From Acetobacter nitrogenifigens DSM 23921 = NBRC 105050 (GTDB lineage Bacteria > Pseudomonadota > Alphaproteobacteria > Acetobacterales > Acetobacteraceae): a stretch of DNA of 64,000 nt. Below, piece after piece: positions 17,694-29,910 of this stretch. The notes under the pieces are model-generated. The model worked only from the letters and a program-made list of their open reading frames with translations, had not been told where the DNA came from and did not search any database. Every line of letters begins with the position of its first letter. The first letter of the stretch is position 1. The DNA lies in the NCBI RefSeq assembly GCF_000429165.1, contig NZ_AUBI01000013.1:46888-110887 (forward strand), in the 5' to 3' direction. Made by a program: the position numbers and the translations under genes.

Positions 17694-18545
17694 ATGACGC
17701 TGATACAGGCCCTCGTGATCGCTATTCTCCAGGGGGCGACGGAGCTCTTCCCTGTCAGCAGTCTCGGGCATGCGGTTCTGCTTCCCGCGCTTCTTCACTG
17801 GCCCTTCAACGAAAACGACGAGACTTTCCTCCCGTTCCTCGTGATGCTCCATCTAGGGACCTCGGTCGCGCTGTTCGTGTTCTTCTGGCGTGACTGGGCA
17901 GCGATTTTCCGCGGCCTTTTCGGGTTCGACAACGCGCAGCGACGGGTGGAGAGCCTCAAGATCATCATGTTGCTGGTCATCGCCACAATCCCGGCGATCA
18001 TCGTGGGCGGCCTGTTCGATCATCTTCTGAAGCATCTGTTCGGCGCGCCTATGGCCGCTGCGGGCTTTCTCGTGCTGAACGGATTGCTGCTGCTGTCCGT
18101 CGAGCGCCTGCGCGGCCGGATTGGCGCAGATATCTCGGATCGCCCCATCGCCAGCCTGACCTCGCGCGACGCGCTGATCATCGGCTGCTTCCAATGCCTG
18201 GCCCTGTTCCCGGGCCTCTCCCGCTCCGGCGCGACGATCGCGGGCGGCCTGCTGCGTGGCCTGCATCATGACGTAGCGGCGCGTTTCTCATTCCTGATGG
18301 CCGAGCCGGTTATCCTAGCGGCGACGGCGCATCAGGTGATGAAGATGCGCCACATGACCATCAGCCACGAGCAGATACAGATCGGTCTGATCGCGGCGAT
18401 CGTCTCCGGAATCACCGCACTGATCAGCACGGCCGCGCTGATGCGGTATTTCCGCAATCACGACAACTGGGCGCTCGCGCCGTTCGCCTATTACTGCATC
18501 GCGGTCGGTCTGGGCGCGCTGGCGATACTCGGCGGCGCGCTGTAA
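17694..18545 (+). CDS. uppP: Undecaprenyl-diphosphatase (BacA/UppP type)
   Basis: A 283-residue polytopic membrane phosphatase that recycles undecaprenyl diphosphate for cell-wall synthesis. Motif 1 is LQGATELFPVSSLGH and motif 2 is FPGLSRSGATI, and there are about eight hydrophobic segments. The first Glu of the E. coli EGLTEF motif is Gln here, as in a subgroup of proteobacterial UppP; the second Glu, Ser and His are kept. It is divergent from mlaD and precedes an amino acid permease. Start at ATG 17694. Confidence 0.93.
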   Translation: MTLIQALVIAILQGATELFPVSSLGHAVLLPALLHWPFNENDETFLPFLVMLHLGTSVALFVFFWRDWAAIFRGLFGFDNAQRRVESLKIIMLLVIATIPAIIVGGLFDHLLKHLFGAPMAAAGFLVLNGLLLLSVERLRGRIGADISDRPIASLTSRDALIIGCFQCLALFPGLSRSGATIAGGLLRGLHHDVAARFSFLMAEPVILAATAHQVMKMRHMTISHEQIQIGLIAAIVSGITALISTAALMRYFRNHDNWALAPFAYYCIAVGLGALAILGGAL

Positions 18546-18770
18546 GACCGGCCACGCCGCGCAACGGCGACGCTTTCGCCCGCCCGCTTCCCCTGGCGTG
18601 GCGTTGGGCAGCGTCGTTCTTCGTTTGCACGTTTGTTCCTGTAGGATAACGTTCCGATGGAGCGCGGCGGCGACGTCGTGCGTGCGGGGCTGACTCCAGT
18701 TCCCGTGATTGATGCGGCCGCCACCCTGTAAGCGGCGCTCTCGCGCATAGATGGAGACAAGTCGACGACC

Positions 18771-20345
18771 ATGCCCAGCCCACAGCCCGGCCTGCGGTCC
18801 GACGGCGCGCCCGCCTCGCCGACCGACAAGAGTTTTTTCACCCGGGGCGCGCTCCGGAAGTCGGTCGAGACGATTGAAAGGGAGAACGAGAGTCACGGCC
18901 TTCGCCGCAGCCTCGGCCCCGTGCAGCTGACCATGCTTGGCGTCGGTTCGACCATCGGAGCGGGCATCTATGTGATGACCGGCACGGCCGCCGCCAATTA
19001 CGCCGGACCGGCCATCCTCCTGTCTTTCGTCATAGCGGGCCTCGCCTGCCTGTTTACGGCGCTGTCCTATGGCGAACTGGCTTCGGCAATGCCGGTCTCC
19101 GGATCCGCCTACAGCTACGCCTATGTCTCGTTGGGCGAACGTGCGGCGTGGTGGGTCGGCTGGCTGCTGCTACTGGAATACGGAATCTCCTGCGCTGGCG
19201 TAGCGTCAGGCTTTTCAGGCTACGCCGTCAGTCTTCTCGGCGATCTGGGCGTCCATGTGCCCGCCGCCCTGCATACGACGCTCATCCAGACGACGATGAC
19301 CCCAGCCGGGATGCGCGCCTCCGTGGGGCAGCACATCGATCTTGTCGGCGCAGGCGTGGTTCTGTTTGTCACTGTGTTTCTGGTGATGGGTGTCGAGGAA
19401 TCGGTGCGCATCAACACGGCGATCGTCATTCTGAAGGTCGGCGTGTTGCTGATTTTCATGATCGTCGGCCTTCGCGCCATCCACCCGGCTTATTGGACGC
19501 CCTTCATCCCGCCGTCGGAAGGATCATTTCATTACGGAATTCCCGGCATTTTCCGCGCAGCCTCCATCATCTTCTTCGCCTATGTCGGCTTCGAAGCCGT
19601 CTCGACGGCCTCCTCCGAAGCGCGAAACCCGCGCCGAGACATTCCGATTGGCGTTATCGGGTCTCTGTTGATCTGCACCGTCGTTTACATCTGCGTCGCG
19701 GCCGTGCTGATCGGTGTGGTGCCATGGAGAACACTGGACGTCGCAGACCCGCTGGCGCTCGCAGTCGACGCGATTGGTTGGCCGTGGCTGGCGCTTCTCG
19801 TGAAAGTAGGCGCGGTGATCGGACTGTGCTCCGTCCTGTTCGGGCTGCTGTACGGCCAGAGCCGGATTTTCTTTACGATCGCCCGTGACGGGTTGCTGCC
19901 CCCCGCCTTCTGCATCCTGCATCCCCGCTTCCGCACCCCGTGGAAGGGCGCGATCATTCTTGGCGCGACCGTGGCGCTCGCGACGGCCTTTCTTCCGATC
20001 GACATCATCAGCGATCTGGTGAGCATCGGCACGGCGTCCGCCTTTGGCGTGGTGTGCCTGACCGTCATATGGGACCGGAACGCACGTCCCGACGCGATTC
20101 GGCCATTTCGGGTGCCGCTGGGCGGCGTCCGGATTCGCGGCGTGTGGATCGGCATTGCGCCTGCTCTTGGCATAGCTTTCTGCCTGATCATGGTCGGGCC
20201 GCTGTTCATCGATGTGGTGAGGGATCTGCTCGCGGGGAATCCGACGCCTGCGATTCTCCTTACCTGCTATTTCGCGTTGGGCGCCGGAATTTACCGCTAT
20301 TACGGGCTGAAACACTCGCATCTTCGGGCTTCGGCGACGTCATGA
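18771..20345 (+). CDS. APC-family amino acid permease (cationic type)
   Basis: A 524-residue transporter with about 12-14 membrane segments after a hydrophilic N-tail of about 55 residues. The first helix carries the APC signature LGVGSTIGAGIYVMTG; then SFVIAGLACLFTALSYGELA and AYVGFEAVSTASSEARNP, typical of the CAT-like cationic amino acid/polyamine branch. Cytoplasmic-membrane importer; specificity cannot be read from the sequence. The 225-base leader shows no riboswitch I can recognise. It is followed by tRNA-Met. Confidence 0.9.
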   Translation: MPSPQPGLRSDGAPASPTDKSFFTRGALRKSVETIERENESHGLRRSLGPVQLTMLGVGSTIGAGIYVMTGTAAANYAGPAILLSFVIAGLACLFTALSYGELASAMPVSGSAYSYAYVSLGERAAWWVGWLLLLEYGISCAGVASGFSGYAVSLLGDLGVHVPAALHTTLIQTTMTPAGMRASVGQHIDLVGAGVVLFVTVFLVMGVEESVRINTAIVILKVGVLLIFMIVGLRAIHPAYWTPFIPPSEGSFHYGIPGIFRAASIIFFAYVGFEAVSTASSEARNPRRDIPIGVIGSLLICTVVYICVAAVLIGVVPWRTLDVADPLALAVDAIGWPWLALLVKVGAVIGLCSVLFGLLYGQSRIFFTIARDGLLPPAFCILHPRFRTPWKGAIILGATVALATAFLPIDIISDLVSIGTASAFGVVCLTVIWDRNARPDAIRPFRVPLGGVRIRGVWIGIAPALGIAFCLIMVGPLFIDVVRDLLAGNPTPAILLTCYFALGAGIYRYYGLKHSHLRASATS

Positions 20346-20404
20346 AGCCTCTGCGCCTTGACTTGGCCGGGCCACGCGGATAGTTCACCCACCACCGGCG
20401 CGAT

Positions 20405-20479
20405 GGCGGCGTAGCTCAGCGGTAGAGCAGGGGAATCATAATCCCTTGGTCGGCGGTTCAAATCCGTCCGCCGCTACCA
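20405..20479 (+). tRNA. tRNA-Met (CAT), elongator type
   Basis: A 75-base cloverleaf with encoded CCA. The acceptor stem GGCGGCG pairs with CGCCGCT (first pair G-U), the D stem is GCTC/GAGC, the anticodon stem is GGGGA/TCCCT around loop ATCATAA with anticodon CAT, and the T loop is TTCAAAT. It lacks the three consecutive G-C pairs next to the anticodon loop that mark an initiator. The tRNA-Ile2 CAT alternative is possible, since lysidine modification cannot be read from DNA, but overall similarity favours elongator tRNA-Met. Confidence 0.92.
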
Positions 20480-20647
20480 TCGGCCGGGAATTTCTTAAAT
20501 TTCAGACGACTATTTCAACCAATGTCGAGCCATCGCGGCTTGACGGCTGAGCGTCGCGTCCCTTTGCTCGGTGAGCCGGGGCGATCAATTGCGGGAACGT
20601 GGCGGCGGACGCGGCAGGCGTCGAAACAGCGCGCAGCAGGCGGTCCC

Positions 20648-21520
20648 ATGTCATCACGGTCTCCCCTCGCTATCGTCACCATGACCTATAATGAAGGCGA
20701 CCTGGTCTCTGTCTGGCGCCGTCATTACGCGGCGCAGGTCGGGGATGCCCGATGTTACGTCATCGATCACGGCTCGACCGATGGAAGCGTTTCCGATCTG
20801 GGAGATGTGAACGTCGTGCGCATCCCCCGATCGCCGCAGGATGACAAGATGCGAGGAGGGTTCCTCTCCTGCTTCTGCGCCTCTTTGCTGTGCTGGTACG
20901 ACGCGGTGGTCTACGTCGACATTGATGAATTGCTGGTAGCTGACCCCGCGCGATACAACTCACTACTCAGCTACGCCGCGTCCGTGGAGCGGGACGGCAT
21001 CAGAACCGCCATAGGCTTCGACGTCATCCACCCGTCCAGCGAAGAGCCGACGATGGACTGGAGCCGCCCGGTCAGCGAACAGCGTCGGTGGCTGCGGTTT
21101 TCAAGCGCCATGTGCAAACCCGTTCTGATTCGCCAGCCTGTGTCATGGGCGCCGGGTTTCCACTGCATCGACGCGCCCCCGCGCTTCGACAATCTCTATC
21201 TCTTTCACCTTCGTTACGCCGACCGCGACGCCGGGCTGGCGCGTCTGGCCCGCACGCGCACACAGCCATGGAAACGACATGACGCCGGGATGCACCAGCG
21301 CATGGCGGATGATCGCTGGGACGCCATGCTTTCCGGTATGGCGGGGCTGGAACGTCGTGACGACATTGTTCTGGGAGAGAACGATCCGGCCCTGCGCGAA
21401 TGGCTTGCGCGCGTGATGGAGAGCGCAAAGTCCCGAACTGAAGAACTTTACAAGATCGATCTGCACCTTTCTGGCGACGCTCTCTGGCGGCTGCCGGACC
21501 GATTTGTCGGGACGTTTTAG
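20648..21520 (+). CDS. Glycosyltransferase family 2-like protein
   Basis: A 290-residue protein with a GT-A-type N-terminus: LAIVTMTYNEGDLV, then YVIDHGSTDGSVSDL and the DxD site AVVYVDIDELLVADP. It belongs to the branch with a short, His- and Arg-rich C-terminal half (FHLRYADRDAG). Likely transfers a sugar in surface glycan synthesis, but donor and acceptor are unknown. The start at 20648 begins five residues before the first strand; an upstream ORF extension is not family-like. It stands alone downstream of the tRNA. Confidence 0.82.
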   Translation: MSSRSPLAIVTMTYNEGDLVSVWRRHYAAQVGDARCYVIDHGSTDGSVSDLGDVNVVRIPRSPQDDKMRGGFLSCFCASLLCWYDAVVYVDIDELLVADPARYNSLLSYAASVERDGIRTAIGFDVIHPSSEEPTMDWSRPVSEQRRWLRFSSAMCKPVLIRQPVSWAPGFHCIDAPPRFDNLYLFHLRYADRDAGLARLARTRTQPWKRHDAGMHQRMADDRWDAMLSGMAGLERRDDIVLGENDPALREWLARVMESAKSRTEELYKIDLHLSGDALWRLPDRFVGTF

Positions 21521-21693
21521 GATACCGTCCGATCGGATGAAATGGACGGGGTGGATCGATTTCCCCGCAACGAAGAGGCGGTTCCGCCCGTTTGCGGGAT
21601 GAACCCGCCATCACAATCTGCCTTATTGCGGCAGAGGCCTCGGACGCCATTAAAGAGCACTGCGGGCAAACTACCTAGCGGAACCAGTTCTCC

Positions 21694-22623
21694 CTACGAC
21701 ACCCCTCCGGCGGTTTCCTCCAACGCCTCTCGCATCTCTTCCACAAGACTTTCAAGCGCCGGAGGCAACCAGCGGGCTTCCCGGACATAGACGCCCAGAT
21801 CAGTCACCGCGTTCGCATCGTCCAGAGGCACATGCACCAGCCCGGTGTCGCCCGGCTCCAGCGCCAGAGGCGACTGGAACGCGATCCCCGCGCCCGCCGC
21901 CGCCATCCGGTTCATCAACTCAATCGAACCCGTCTCCAGCACCACGTCCAGTTTGTCCCAGTAAGGCCGAAGAAGCGGCTGCAGAACCCATTGCAGCGAA
22001 AGAGAGCGTGACGGAAGGATCAGGCGATGCGTGACGCATTCCGCCATCGTCACCGCCGCCTTCCCCGCGATCGGATGGCCAACGGGAGCCAGAACGCCCA
22101 GAGGGAAATTGACTCTTGCGACCGGCATGAGGTCGTTCGTCGGCGGCATCGAGAAGGCCACCCCCAGATCAGTCCGCCCCTGCGCGAGCGCGTCGGCAAT
22201 CATGTCAGGCGCCCCGGGCTCTACATGAAGGTTGACGCCGGGATGACGCGTCATCATGCGCTGGAGCACACGCACGAGCAGGCCGCCCATAACCCCGGAC
22301 ACGGCCATGATCCTGATGCTCCCGGCCCTCGCGCCCCTGAGCGCAGCAAGGCGTTCGTCGGTGCGCGTGGCGTCCTGAACGACCGTGACGATATGGCGGG
22401 CGACAAGTTCCCCGGCCGCCGTCAGGGCCATGCCGCCCGGCAACCGATCGAACAGCGGCGCGCCGATCTCCGCCTCCATCTGCCCCAGCTGCCGCGTCAA
22501 CGCGGACGGCGTCACGTTGAGTTGGCGGGCGGCCTCGCGAATGGAACCGTGCTCACGCACGGCGTCAAAATACAAAAGCGCCCGGTCATGCAACCGCAGC
22601 ACGCGTCCAAGACGCCAGTCCAT
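21694..22623 (-). CDS. LysR-type transcriptional regulator
   Basis: A 309-residue LTTR. It has an N-terminal winged helix (HGSIREAARQLNVTPSALTRQL) and a C-terminal effector domain with type 2 periplasmic-binding fold (DLGVAFSMPPTNDL and VLAPVGHPIAGK segments). The start ATG overlaps the xdhC stop by one base (TAATG), so it is transcribed as the last gene of the hydA-xdh operon. It most likely controls that operon, with a purine-related effector by inference. Confidence 0.92.
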   Translation of the reverse strand: MDWRLGRVLRLHDRALLYFDAVREHGSIREAARQLNVTPSALTRQLGQMEAEIGAPLFDRLPGGMALTAAGELVARHIVTVVQDATRTDERLAALRGARAGSIRIMAVSGVMGGLLVRVLQRMMTRHPGVNLHVEPGAPDMIADALAQGRTDLGVAFSMPPTNDLMPVARVNFPLGVLAPVGHPIAGKAAVTMAECVTHRLILPSRSLSLQWVLQPLLRPYWDKLDVVLETGSIELMNRMAAAGAGIAFQSPLALEPGDTGLVHVPLDDANAVTDLGVYVREARWLPPALESLVEEMREALEETAGGVS

Positions 22624-23450
22624 TACAACGCTCTCTCCAAAAGTTGGGCGTGCAGCAGGCGTTCGACGATTTCGGCGGTGACAAGGGCCGCGATCACTTC
22701 GGGCCGCTTGTCGCGCACGCCGCGATCGCCGATCGGACAGACCAGCGTTACGATACGCTCGTCAGACAGGCCGATTTCGCGAAAACTGCTTTCGAACTGA
22801 CGGCGTTTCGTCACCGAACCGATCATGCCGACATAGGCGAAATCTCCACGCTCAAGTAGCGCCGCGACGATCAACGCGTCCAGAGCATGGCTGTGCGTGA
22901 GCACGAGGGCGCCTGAACCCGAGGGCGCGTCAGCGACGATGCGTTCCCAGTCGCCAGTGTCCTCGATTTCCACGCCTTGAGGAATAGTTCCGAATTCCTC
23001 AGACCGTGAGTCCGCCCAGATCAGGCGCAGAGGCAGCGCCGACAATGATGACGCCAGCGCACGACCGACATGGCCCGCCCCGAAAAGGATCAGCGTGGGA
23101 CGCCGCGCACGTTCCTGCAGGAGCGAGCGTTCGAGCGCATCAAAACCGTTCGCGTCGAGCCGTTCGATGCGCAGATCGACGCGCCCGCCGCAGCACTGTC
23201 CGATTTCCGGTCCCAGAGGCACAGACAACGTCCTTGGTCCCACGTCGGAACAGAGCGCCTCTCGCGCCGCGCTCGTCGCGCGCCACTCCAGCTCGCCGCC
23301 GCCAATGGTGCCGCTTGTGGAGTCAGCGTTCACCAGCATGAAGGCTCCGGCCTCGCGCGGCGATGAGCCCTGCGCTCGCATGATGGTCACACAGGCGACC
23401 GGACGGCTGGCGTCCCGCCAGCGGCGCAGCGCTGCGAGTTGCTCATCCAT
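22623..23450 (-). CDS. xdhC: Xanthine dehydrogenase accessory protein
   Basis: A 275-residue XdhC/CoxI protein. The N-terminal XdhC domain shows CVTIMRAQGSSPREAGAFM and GTIGGGELEW, and the C-terminal Rossmann half shows LILFGAGHVGRALASSL. It binds molybdenum cofactor, promotes its sulfuration and inserts it into the XdhB subunit. The ATG overlaps xdhB by eight bases, and the stop overlaps the LysR gene, matching the standard xdhABC order. Confidence 0.95.
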   Translation of the reverse strand: MDEQLAALRRWRDASRPVACVTIMRAQGSSPREAGAFMLVNADSTSGTIGGGELEWRATSAAREALCSDVGPRTLSVPLGPEIGQCCGGRVDLRIERLDANGFDALERSLLQERARRPTLILFGAGHVGRALASSLSALPLRLIWADSRSEEFGTIPQGVEIEDTGDWERIVADAPSGSGALVLTHSHALDALIVAALLERGDFAYVGMIGSVTKRRQFESSFREIGLSDERIVTLVCPIGDRGVRDKRPEVIAALVTAEIVERLLHAQLLERAL

Positions 23451-25824
23451 CTGAAGGCGCGGAAGCCGGGCGGGAGGCCGCGACCTCCCGCAATCTGGCG
23501 GCGCAACGCAGGATCATCTCGGGCGTAGCTGGCGCGTCGAGGCGCGGGCATGTGCGGTAATCGTCGATGCTGGCCAGCGCGTCAGAAATCGCATGCAGGA
23601 CAGAGAAACCATGCACGAACGGGGGTTCGCCCACTGCCTTGGAGCGGAAGATCGTCTCCTCGCGGTTGGGGGCTTCGTCGAGCAGCCTTACGTTGAAGAT
23701 GCGAGGGCGATCGGAACAGCCGGGGATCTTGTAAGTGCTCGGCGCATGCGTCCGCAGGCGGCCGGAGGCGTCCCACACCAGTTCCTCGGTCGTCAGCCAG
23801 CCCGCGCCCTGCACGAACGCGCCCTCCACCTGTCCTATGTCTATGGCCGGATTGAGCGATCGACCCGCGTCGTGAAGGATATCGACCCGCTCGATCCGCA
23901 TCTCCCCGGTCAACAGATCGACCGCGACCTCCGAACAGGCAGCGCCATAGGCGAAGTAAAGAAAAGGGCGGCCGCGGCCGGTGTCCTGATCCCAGTGAAT
24001 TTTCGGCGTTTTGTAAAAACCGGTGGAGGACAGGGAAATCCGTGCGAAGTAAGCCGCTTTCACGAGTTCTGGAAACGGGATGGTGCGATCGCCGACGCTG
24101 ACGCCGTTCGCGCCGAACGTGACGGCGTCTTCGGCGACTTTCCATTTTTCAGCGGCGAACGCGACCAGGCGCGTCTTGATCCGCGTGACCGCATCAAGCA
24201 CCGCCATTCCGTTGAGGTCCGCGCCCGACGACGCCGCCGTGGCGGAGGTGTTCGGAACCTTGCCGGTGTTGGTCGCTGTGATGCGCACGCGCGACGCGTC
24301 GAGCGCCAGTTCGCGCATGACGACCTGCGTCATCTTCGTATGGAGCCCCTGCCCCATCTCGCACCCGCCATGGTTCACCTGCACGGATCCATCCGTGTAG
24401 ATATGCACCAGCGCGCCGGCCTGATTGTAATGCGTGGCGGTGAACGCGATGCCGAACTTGACCGGAGTCAGTGCGAGTCCACGCCTGATGAAGCGGCTGC
24501 CGGAATTGAAGCGTCGCGCCTCCTGCTTTCTTTCAAAATACTCGCAGTCTTTTGCAAGCGCTTTCATGATGTCGGCTGCGATCGAGTCCTCGACCTGCAT
24601 ATGATACGGCGTGACGTCGCGCGGCGTCCCGGACTCATAGACGTTGCGCAGACGCACTTCGAGCGGATCAAGGCCGGTGGCGTACGCGATTTCCTCAATC
24701 ACCCGCTCCGCGCCGCCAATGCCCTGCGGCCCGCCGAAGCCGCGATAGGCGGTGTTCGACTGCGTGTTGGTGCGCAGCGGCAGGGAGCGCAGCCGCACAT
24801 CGGGATAGTAATAGGCGTTATCAGCATGAAACAGAGCACGGTCCGTCACCGGCCCTGACAGATCAGCCGACCAGCCGCAACGTGCGGCCAGTGTCATGTC
24901 TACGGCGCGTATCCGGCCATCGTCGTCAAAGCCGACGTCGTATTCAATGTGAAAATCGTGCCGCTTGCCGGTTGACATCATGTCGTCGTCCCGGTCGAGG
25001 CGCATCTTGGCAGGTCTGCCAGTCAGAGACGCCGCCAGCGCCGCGAGGCAGGCGACGGCGTTAGCCTGCGTCTCCTTTCCGCCGAAGCCCCCGCCCATCC
25101 GGCGGACCTCGACCGTCACCAGCGCACTCGGCAAATCGAGGACGTGGGTGATCATCACCTGCGTTTCAGTCGGGTGCTGGGTGGAGGACCAGACGCGCAT
25201 CTCCCCGTCTTCGCCGGGGATCGCCATTGCGGCCTGCCCTTCGAGGTAGAAATGCTCCTGCCCACCCATCGTAATCTCGCCCGAGAGACGACGTGGGGCT
25301 TCGTTCAGGCCTTGCTCTACATCACCGCGACGCATGGTCAGAGAGCGCCAGACAAGATCCCCACCCGCCGCCTTCGCCTGTGCAATGTCCAGCACGGGCG
25401 GCTCTCGCTCGTATTCGATTTTGGCGAGCCTCGCCGCCGAACGCGCCTGCGCACGCGTCTGCGCGACAACGGCGAACAGCAACTGCCCACAAAACGACAC
25501 GTCTTCGCTGGTCAGCAGCGGTTCGTCGTGTTTGCCGACGGGGCTTACGTCGTTCTCGCCGGGTATGTCGGCGGCGGTCAGCACCCGCACGACACCCGGC
25601 GCCGCGCGCACGGCGTCGAGATCCATCGACAGAATGCGTCCGCGCGCCACGGTGGACAGGCCCGGCGCTAGATGCAGCACGCCCTTTGGCTCGGGCAGAT
25701 CGTCGATATAGGCGGCGGCGCCCGCCACATGCAGTTCCGCGCTTTCATGCCGCAGAGAATGCGAGGCCCGTCCCTGCGGCTGGTCCACCGTTTTATCTTT
25801 TACGATGATGTCGCCTTCAGGCAT
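23443..25824 (-). CDS. xdhB: Xanthine dehydrogenase molybdopterin-binding subunit
   Basis: A 793-residue large subunit of full family length. It carries the molybdopterin motif MGGGFGGKETQ, a second pterin contact in GFGGPQGIGG, the Glu-rich MGQGLHTKMTQV loop, and near the C-terminus AVGEPPFVHGFSVLHAI with the catalytic Glu. With XdhA it oxidises hypoxanthine and xanthine to urate in the cytoplasm. It overlaps xdhA by eight bases and xdhC by eight bases, so the subunits and their maturation factor are translationally linked. Confidence 0.97.
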   Translation of the reverse strand: MPEGDIIVKDKTVDQPQGRASHSLRHESAELHVAGAAAYIDDLPEPKGVLHLAPGLSTVARGRILSMDLDAVRAAPGVVRVLTAADIPGENDVSPVGKHDEPLLTSEDVSFCGQLLFAVVAQTRAQARSAARLAKIEYEREPPVLDIAQAKAAGGDLVWRSLTMRRGDVEQGLNEAPRRLSGEITMGGQEHFYLEGQAAMAIPGEDGEMRVWSSTQHPTETQVMITHVLDLPSALVTVEVRRMGGGFGGKETQANAVACLAALAASLTGRPAKMRLDRDDDMMSTGKRHDFHIEYDVGFDDDGRIRAVDMTLAARCGWSADLSGPVTDRALFHADNAYYYPDVRLRSLPLRTNTQSNTAYRGFGGPQGIGGAERVIEEIAYATGLDPLEVRLRNVYESGTPRDVTPYHMQVEDSIAADIMKALAKDCEYFERKQEARRFNSGSRFIRRGLALTPVKFGIAFTATHYNQAGALVHIYTDGSVQVNHGGCEMGQGLHTKMTQVVMRELALDASRVRITATNTGKVPNTSATAASSGADLNGMAVLDAVTRIKTRLVAFAAEKWKVAEDAVTFGANGVSVGDRTIPFPELVKAAYFARISLSSTGFYKTPKIHWDQDTGRGRPFLYFAYGAACSEVAVDLLTGEMRIERVDILHDAGRSLNPAIDIGQVEGAFVQGAGWLTTEELVWDASGRLRTHAPSTYKIPGCSDRPRIFNVRLLDEAPNREETIFRSKAVGEPPFVHGFSVLHAISDALASIDDYRTCPRLDAPATPEMILRCAARLREVAASRPASAPSDG

Positions 25825-27298
25825 CGACGGCCTCCGCCGCGGAAGTGTAGACGGAAACGCGCTCCCCGCCGGTCGTCTCGACGTGAAAACGGGTCAGAAG
25901 ATTTCGTGCAACTTCGAGGCGATACCAGGCGCTTGCGCGCATGTCGCTCAGCGGCGTGAAGTCCTGCGCCAGCGCTTCCCGCGCCTTCCCCAGCGCAGCC
26001 TCGTCCCATGGACGGCCCAGAAGCGCAGCCTCCGCAGCAGCAGCCCGCTTGGGGGTCCCCGCCATGCCGCCGAACGCGAGGCGAACATCGTTGACCACGC
26101 CGCATTCAATACGCAGGGAAAATCCCGCCATTACAGCCGAAATATCCTGATCGAAGCGTTTGGAGACTTTATATCCGGCAAACAGGGTTCCGGGCTCCGG
26201 AAGCGGGATAAAAACGCCTTCGACGAATTCGCCGGGCGCGCGATCCTGCACGCCGTAATCAACGAAAAAGCTTTCCAGCTGAATCCGCCGACGCGCATCG
26301 CCCCGGCGCAGCAGAAGCTGCGCACCGGCTGCGATCAGAAGCGGAGGACCGTCCCCGATGGGTGATCCATTCGCGATATTGCCGCACACAGTGCCAGAGT
26401 TTCGCACAGGCCGGGCGCCGATCCGTCGGATCGTCTCGCGCATTCCCGGCTGGAGCGCGCACAGCGCGTCCTCCGCCCGGCTCCACGTGACGGCGGCGCC
26501 GAGCGTGACGCCCGCTTCCGTCCATTCGATCCGATTAAGGTCGGGCGTCTGACCGATGAAAACCACATGCGGCAGCGCGCGACCCTGTTTGGTCACCCAC
26601 AGGCCGACATCCGTGGCGCCCGCCACGATCCGCGCGTCCGAGGTCGCAGCCATGACCGCCGCCAGTTCGTCGGAGGACACCGGAATTGTGACGCGCCCTT
26701 CCGCTCCCTCCAGACTTGCGCCCAGCCCGTCCGTGAGCGTGCTGAGGCGTTGCGCGATATCGGCCTCGATAGCGTCGAACCGGTCCGGGCCTGCGTCCAG
26801 CGCCTGCCGCATGGCGCGGACGATCGGCGCGTAGCCGGTGCAGCGGCAAAGATTTCCGGCCAGCGCATCGTCAATCTCGGCGTCAGTCGGCGGGCGATCC
26901 ATCGACGCGGCGCGTTTGCGGAATGCGACCATCGACATGACGAATCCCGGCGTGCAGAAGCCGCATTGCGATCCATGCTGTTCAACCATCGCCGCCTGAA
27001 CCGGGTGCAGCGCGCCGGCGGGGTCGCGCAAATCCTCAACGGTGTAGACCTGCGCACCGTCCAGCATCGGCAGGAACTGGATGCAGGCGTTGACCGCGTT
27101 CCACTGAGGCGCGCCGTCATCAGGCGACAGGCGCACCACAAGGATTGTACAGGCGCCGCAATCGCCTTCGTTACAGCCTTCCTTGGTTCCCTTGCGACCG
27201 CGCGTCTCACGCAGCCAGTCCAGCGCGGTCACGGTCGGCCCGACGTCACGCAACGTGATCAGTTCGTCGCCGAGCCAGAACCTGATGGCGTCCCGCAT
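25817..27298 (-). CDS. xdhA: Xanthine dehydrogenase FeS/FAD subunit
   Basis: A 493-residue small subunit. The N-terminal plant-type 2Fe-2S domain has Cys 42, 47, 50 and 72, and the second cluster domain has Cys 112 and 115 (QCGFCTPGF) and Cys 151 and 153 (LCRCTGY). The FAD-binding domain follows (ARIVAGATDVGLWVTKQG). It passes electrons from the Mo centre of XdhB to NAD. I chose ATG 27298; the upstream 17 codons of the longer ORF are not conserved. It begins 128 bases after the phosphatase gene. Confidence 0.96.
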   Translation of the reverse strand: MRDAIRFWLGDELITLRDVGPTVTALDWLRETRGRKGTKEGCNEGDCGACTILVVRLSPDDGAPQWNAVNACIQFLPMLDGAQVYTVEDLRDPAGALHPVQAAMVEQHGSQCGFCTPGFVMSMVAFRKRAASMDRPPTDAEIDDALAGNLCRCTGYAPIVRAMRQALDAGPDRFDAIEADIAQRLSTLTDGLGASLEGAEGRVTIPVSSDELAAVMAATSDARIVAGATDVGLWVTKQGRALPHVVFIGQTPDLNRIEWTEAGVTLGAAVTWSRAEDALCALQPGMRETIRRIGARPVRNSGTVCGNIANGSPIGDGPPLLIAAGAQLLLRRGDARRRIQLESFFVDYGVQDRAPGEFVEGVFIPLPEPGTLFAGYKVSKRFDQDISAVMAGFSLRIECGVVNDVRLAFGGMAGTPKRAAAAEAALLGRPWDEAALGKAREALAQDFTPLSDMRASAWYRLEVARNLLTRFHVETTGGERVSVYTSAAEAVDA

Positions 27299-27426
27299 AC
27301 ATCCCCCCTCACATGCACGAAACCAGACTGACTGCAGCGCACGCCCCAAGCGCTCCCCATCCCCCCGGATGAAACGCCTGCGCCGTCCGCCGCTCGGAGG
27401 CGCTCCCGAGCCGATTTCGAAACGAT

Positions 27427-29699
<2,273 letters not shown>

Positions 29700-29910
29700 T
29701 CAGCTTTCGGACGAGAGCCTCGGTTTGACCATTCGCGAAATGCTGCCCCATGCGAAGGGCTGCGCAATCCACACCTGCGCTGCATCAGCGTAGCCATTCA
29801 GTGCAGGTGTCGCGACGCTCGTCATACAAACCGCCGTCCGAGGACGACTGGCTAGGTTCGGAACAACCTGCGCAGTAACCCTCATTAACAAATAGGAATG
29901 TAAGCGGCGG

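Noticed and set aside
18546..18770. Possible riboswitch before the amino acid permease
   Set aside because: The leader is GC-rich with short stems but no conserved core of a known riboswitch class could be recognised.
20405..20479. tRNA as an attachment site for an integrated element
   Set aside because: No integrase, no repeat of the tRNA 3' end nearby, and flanking genes look native.
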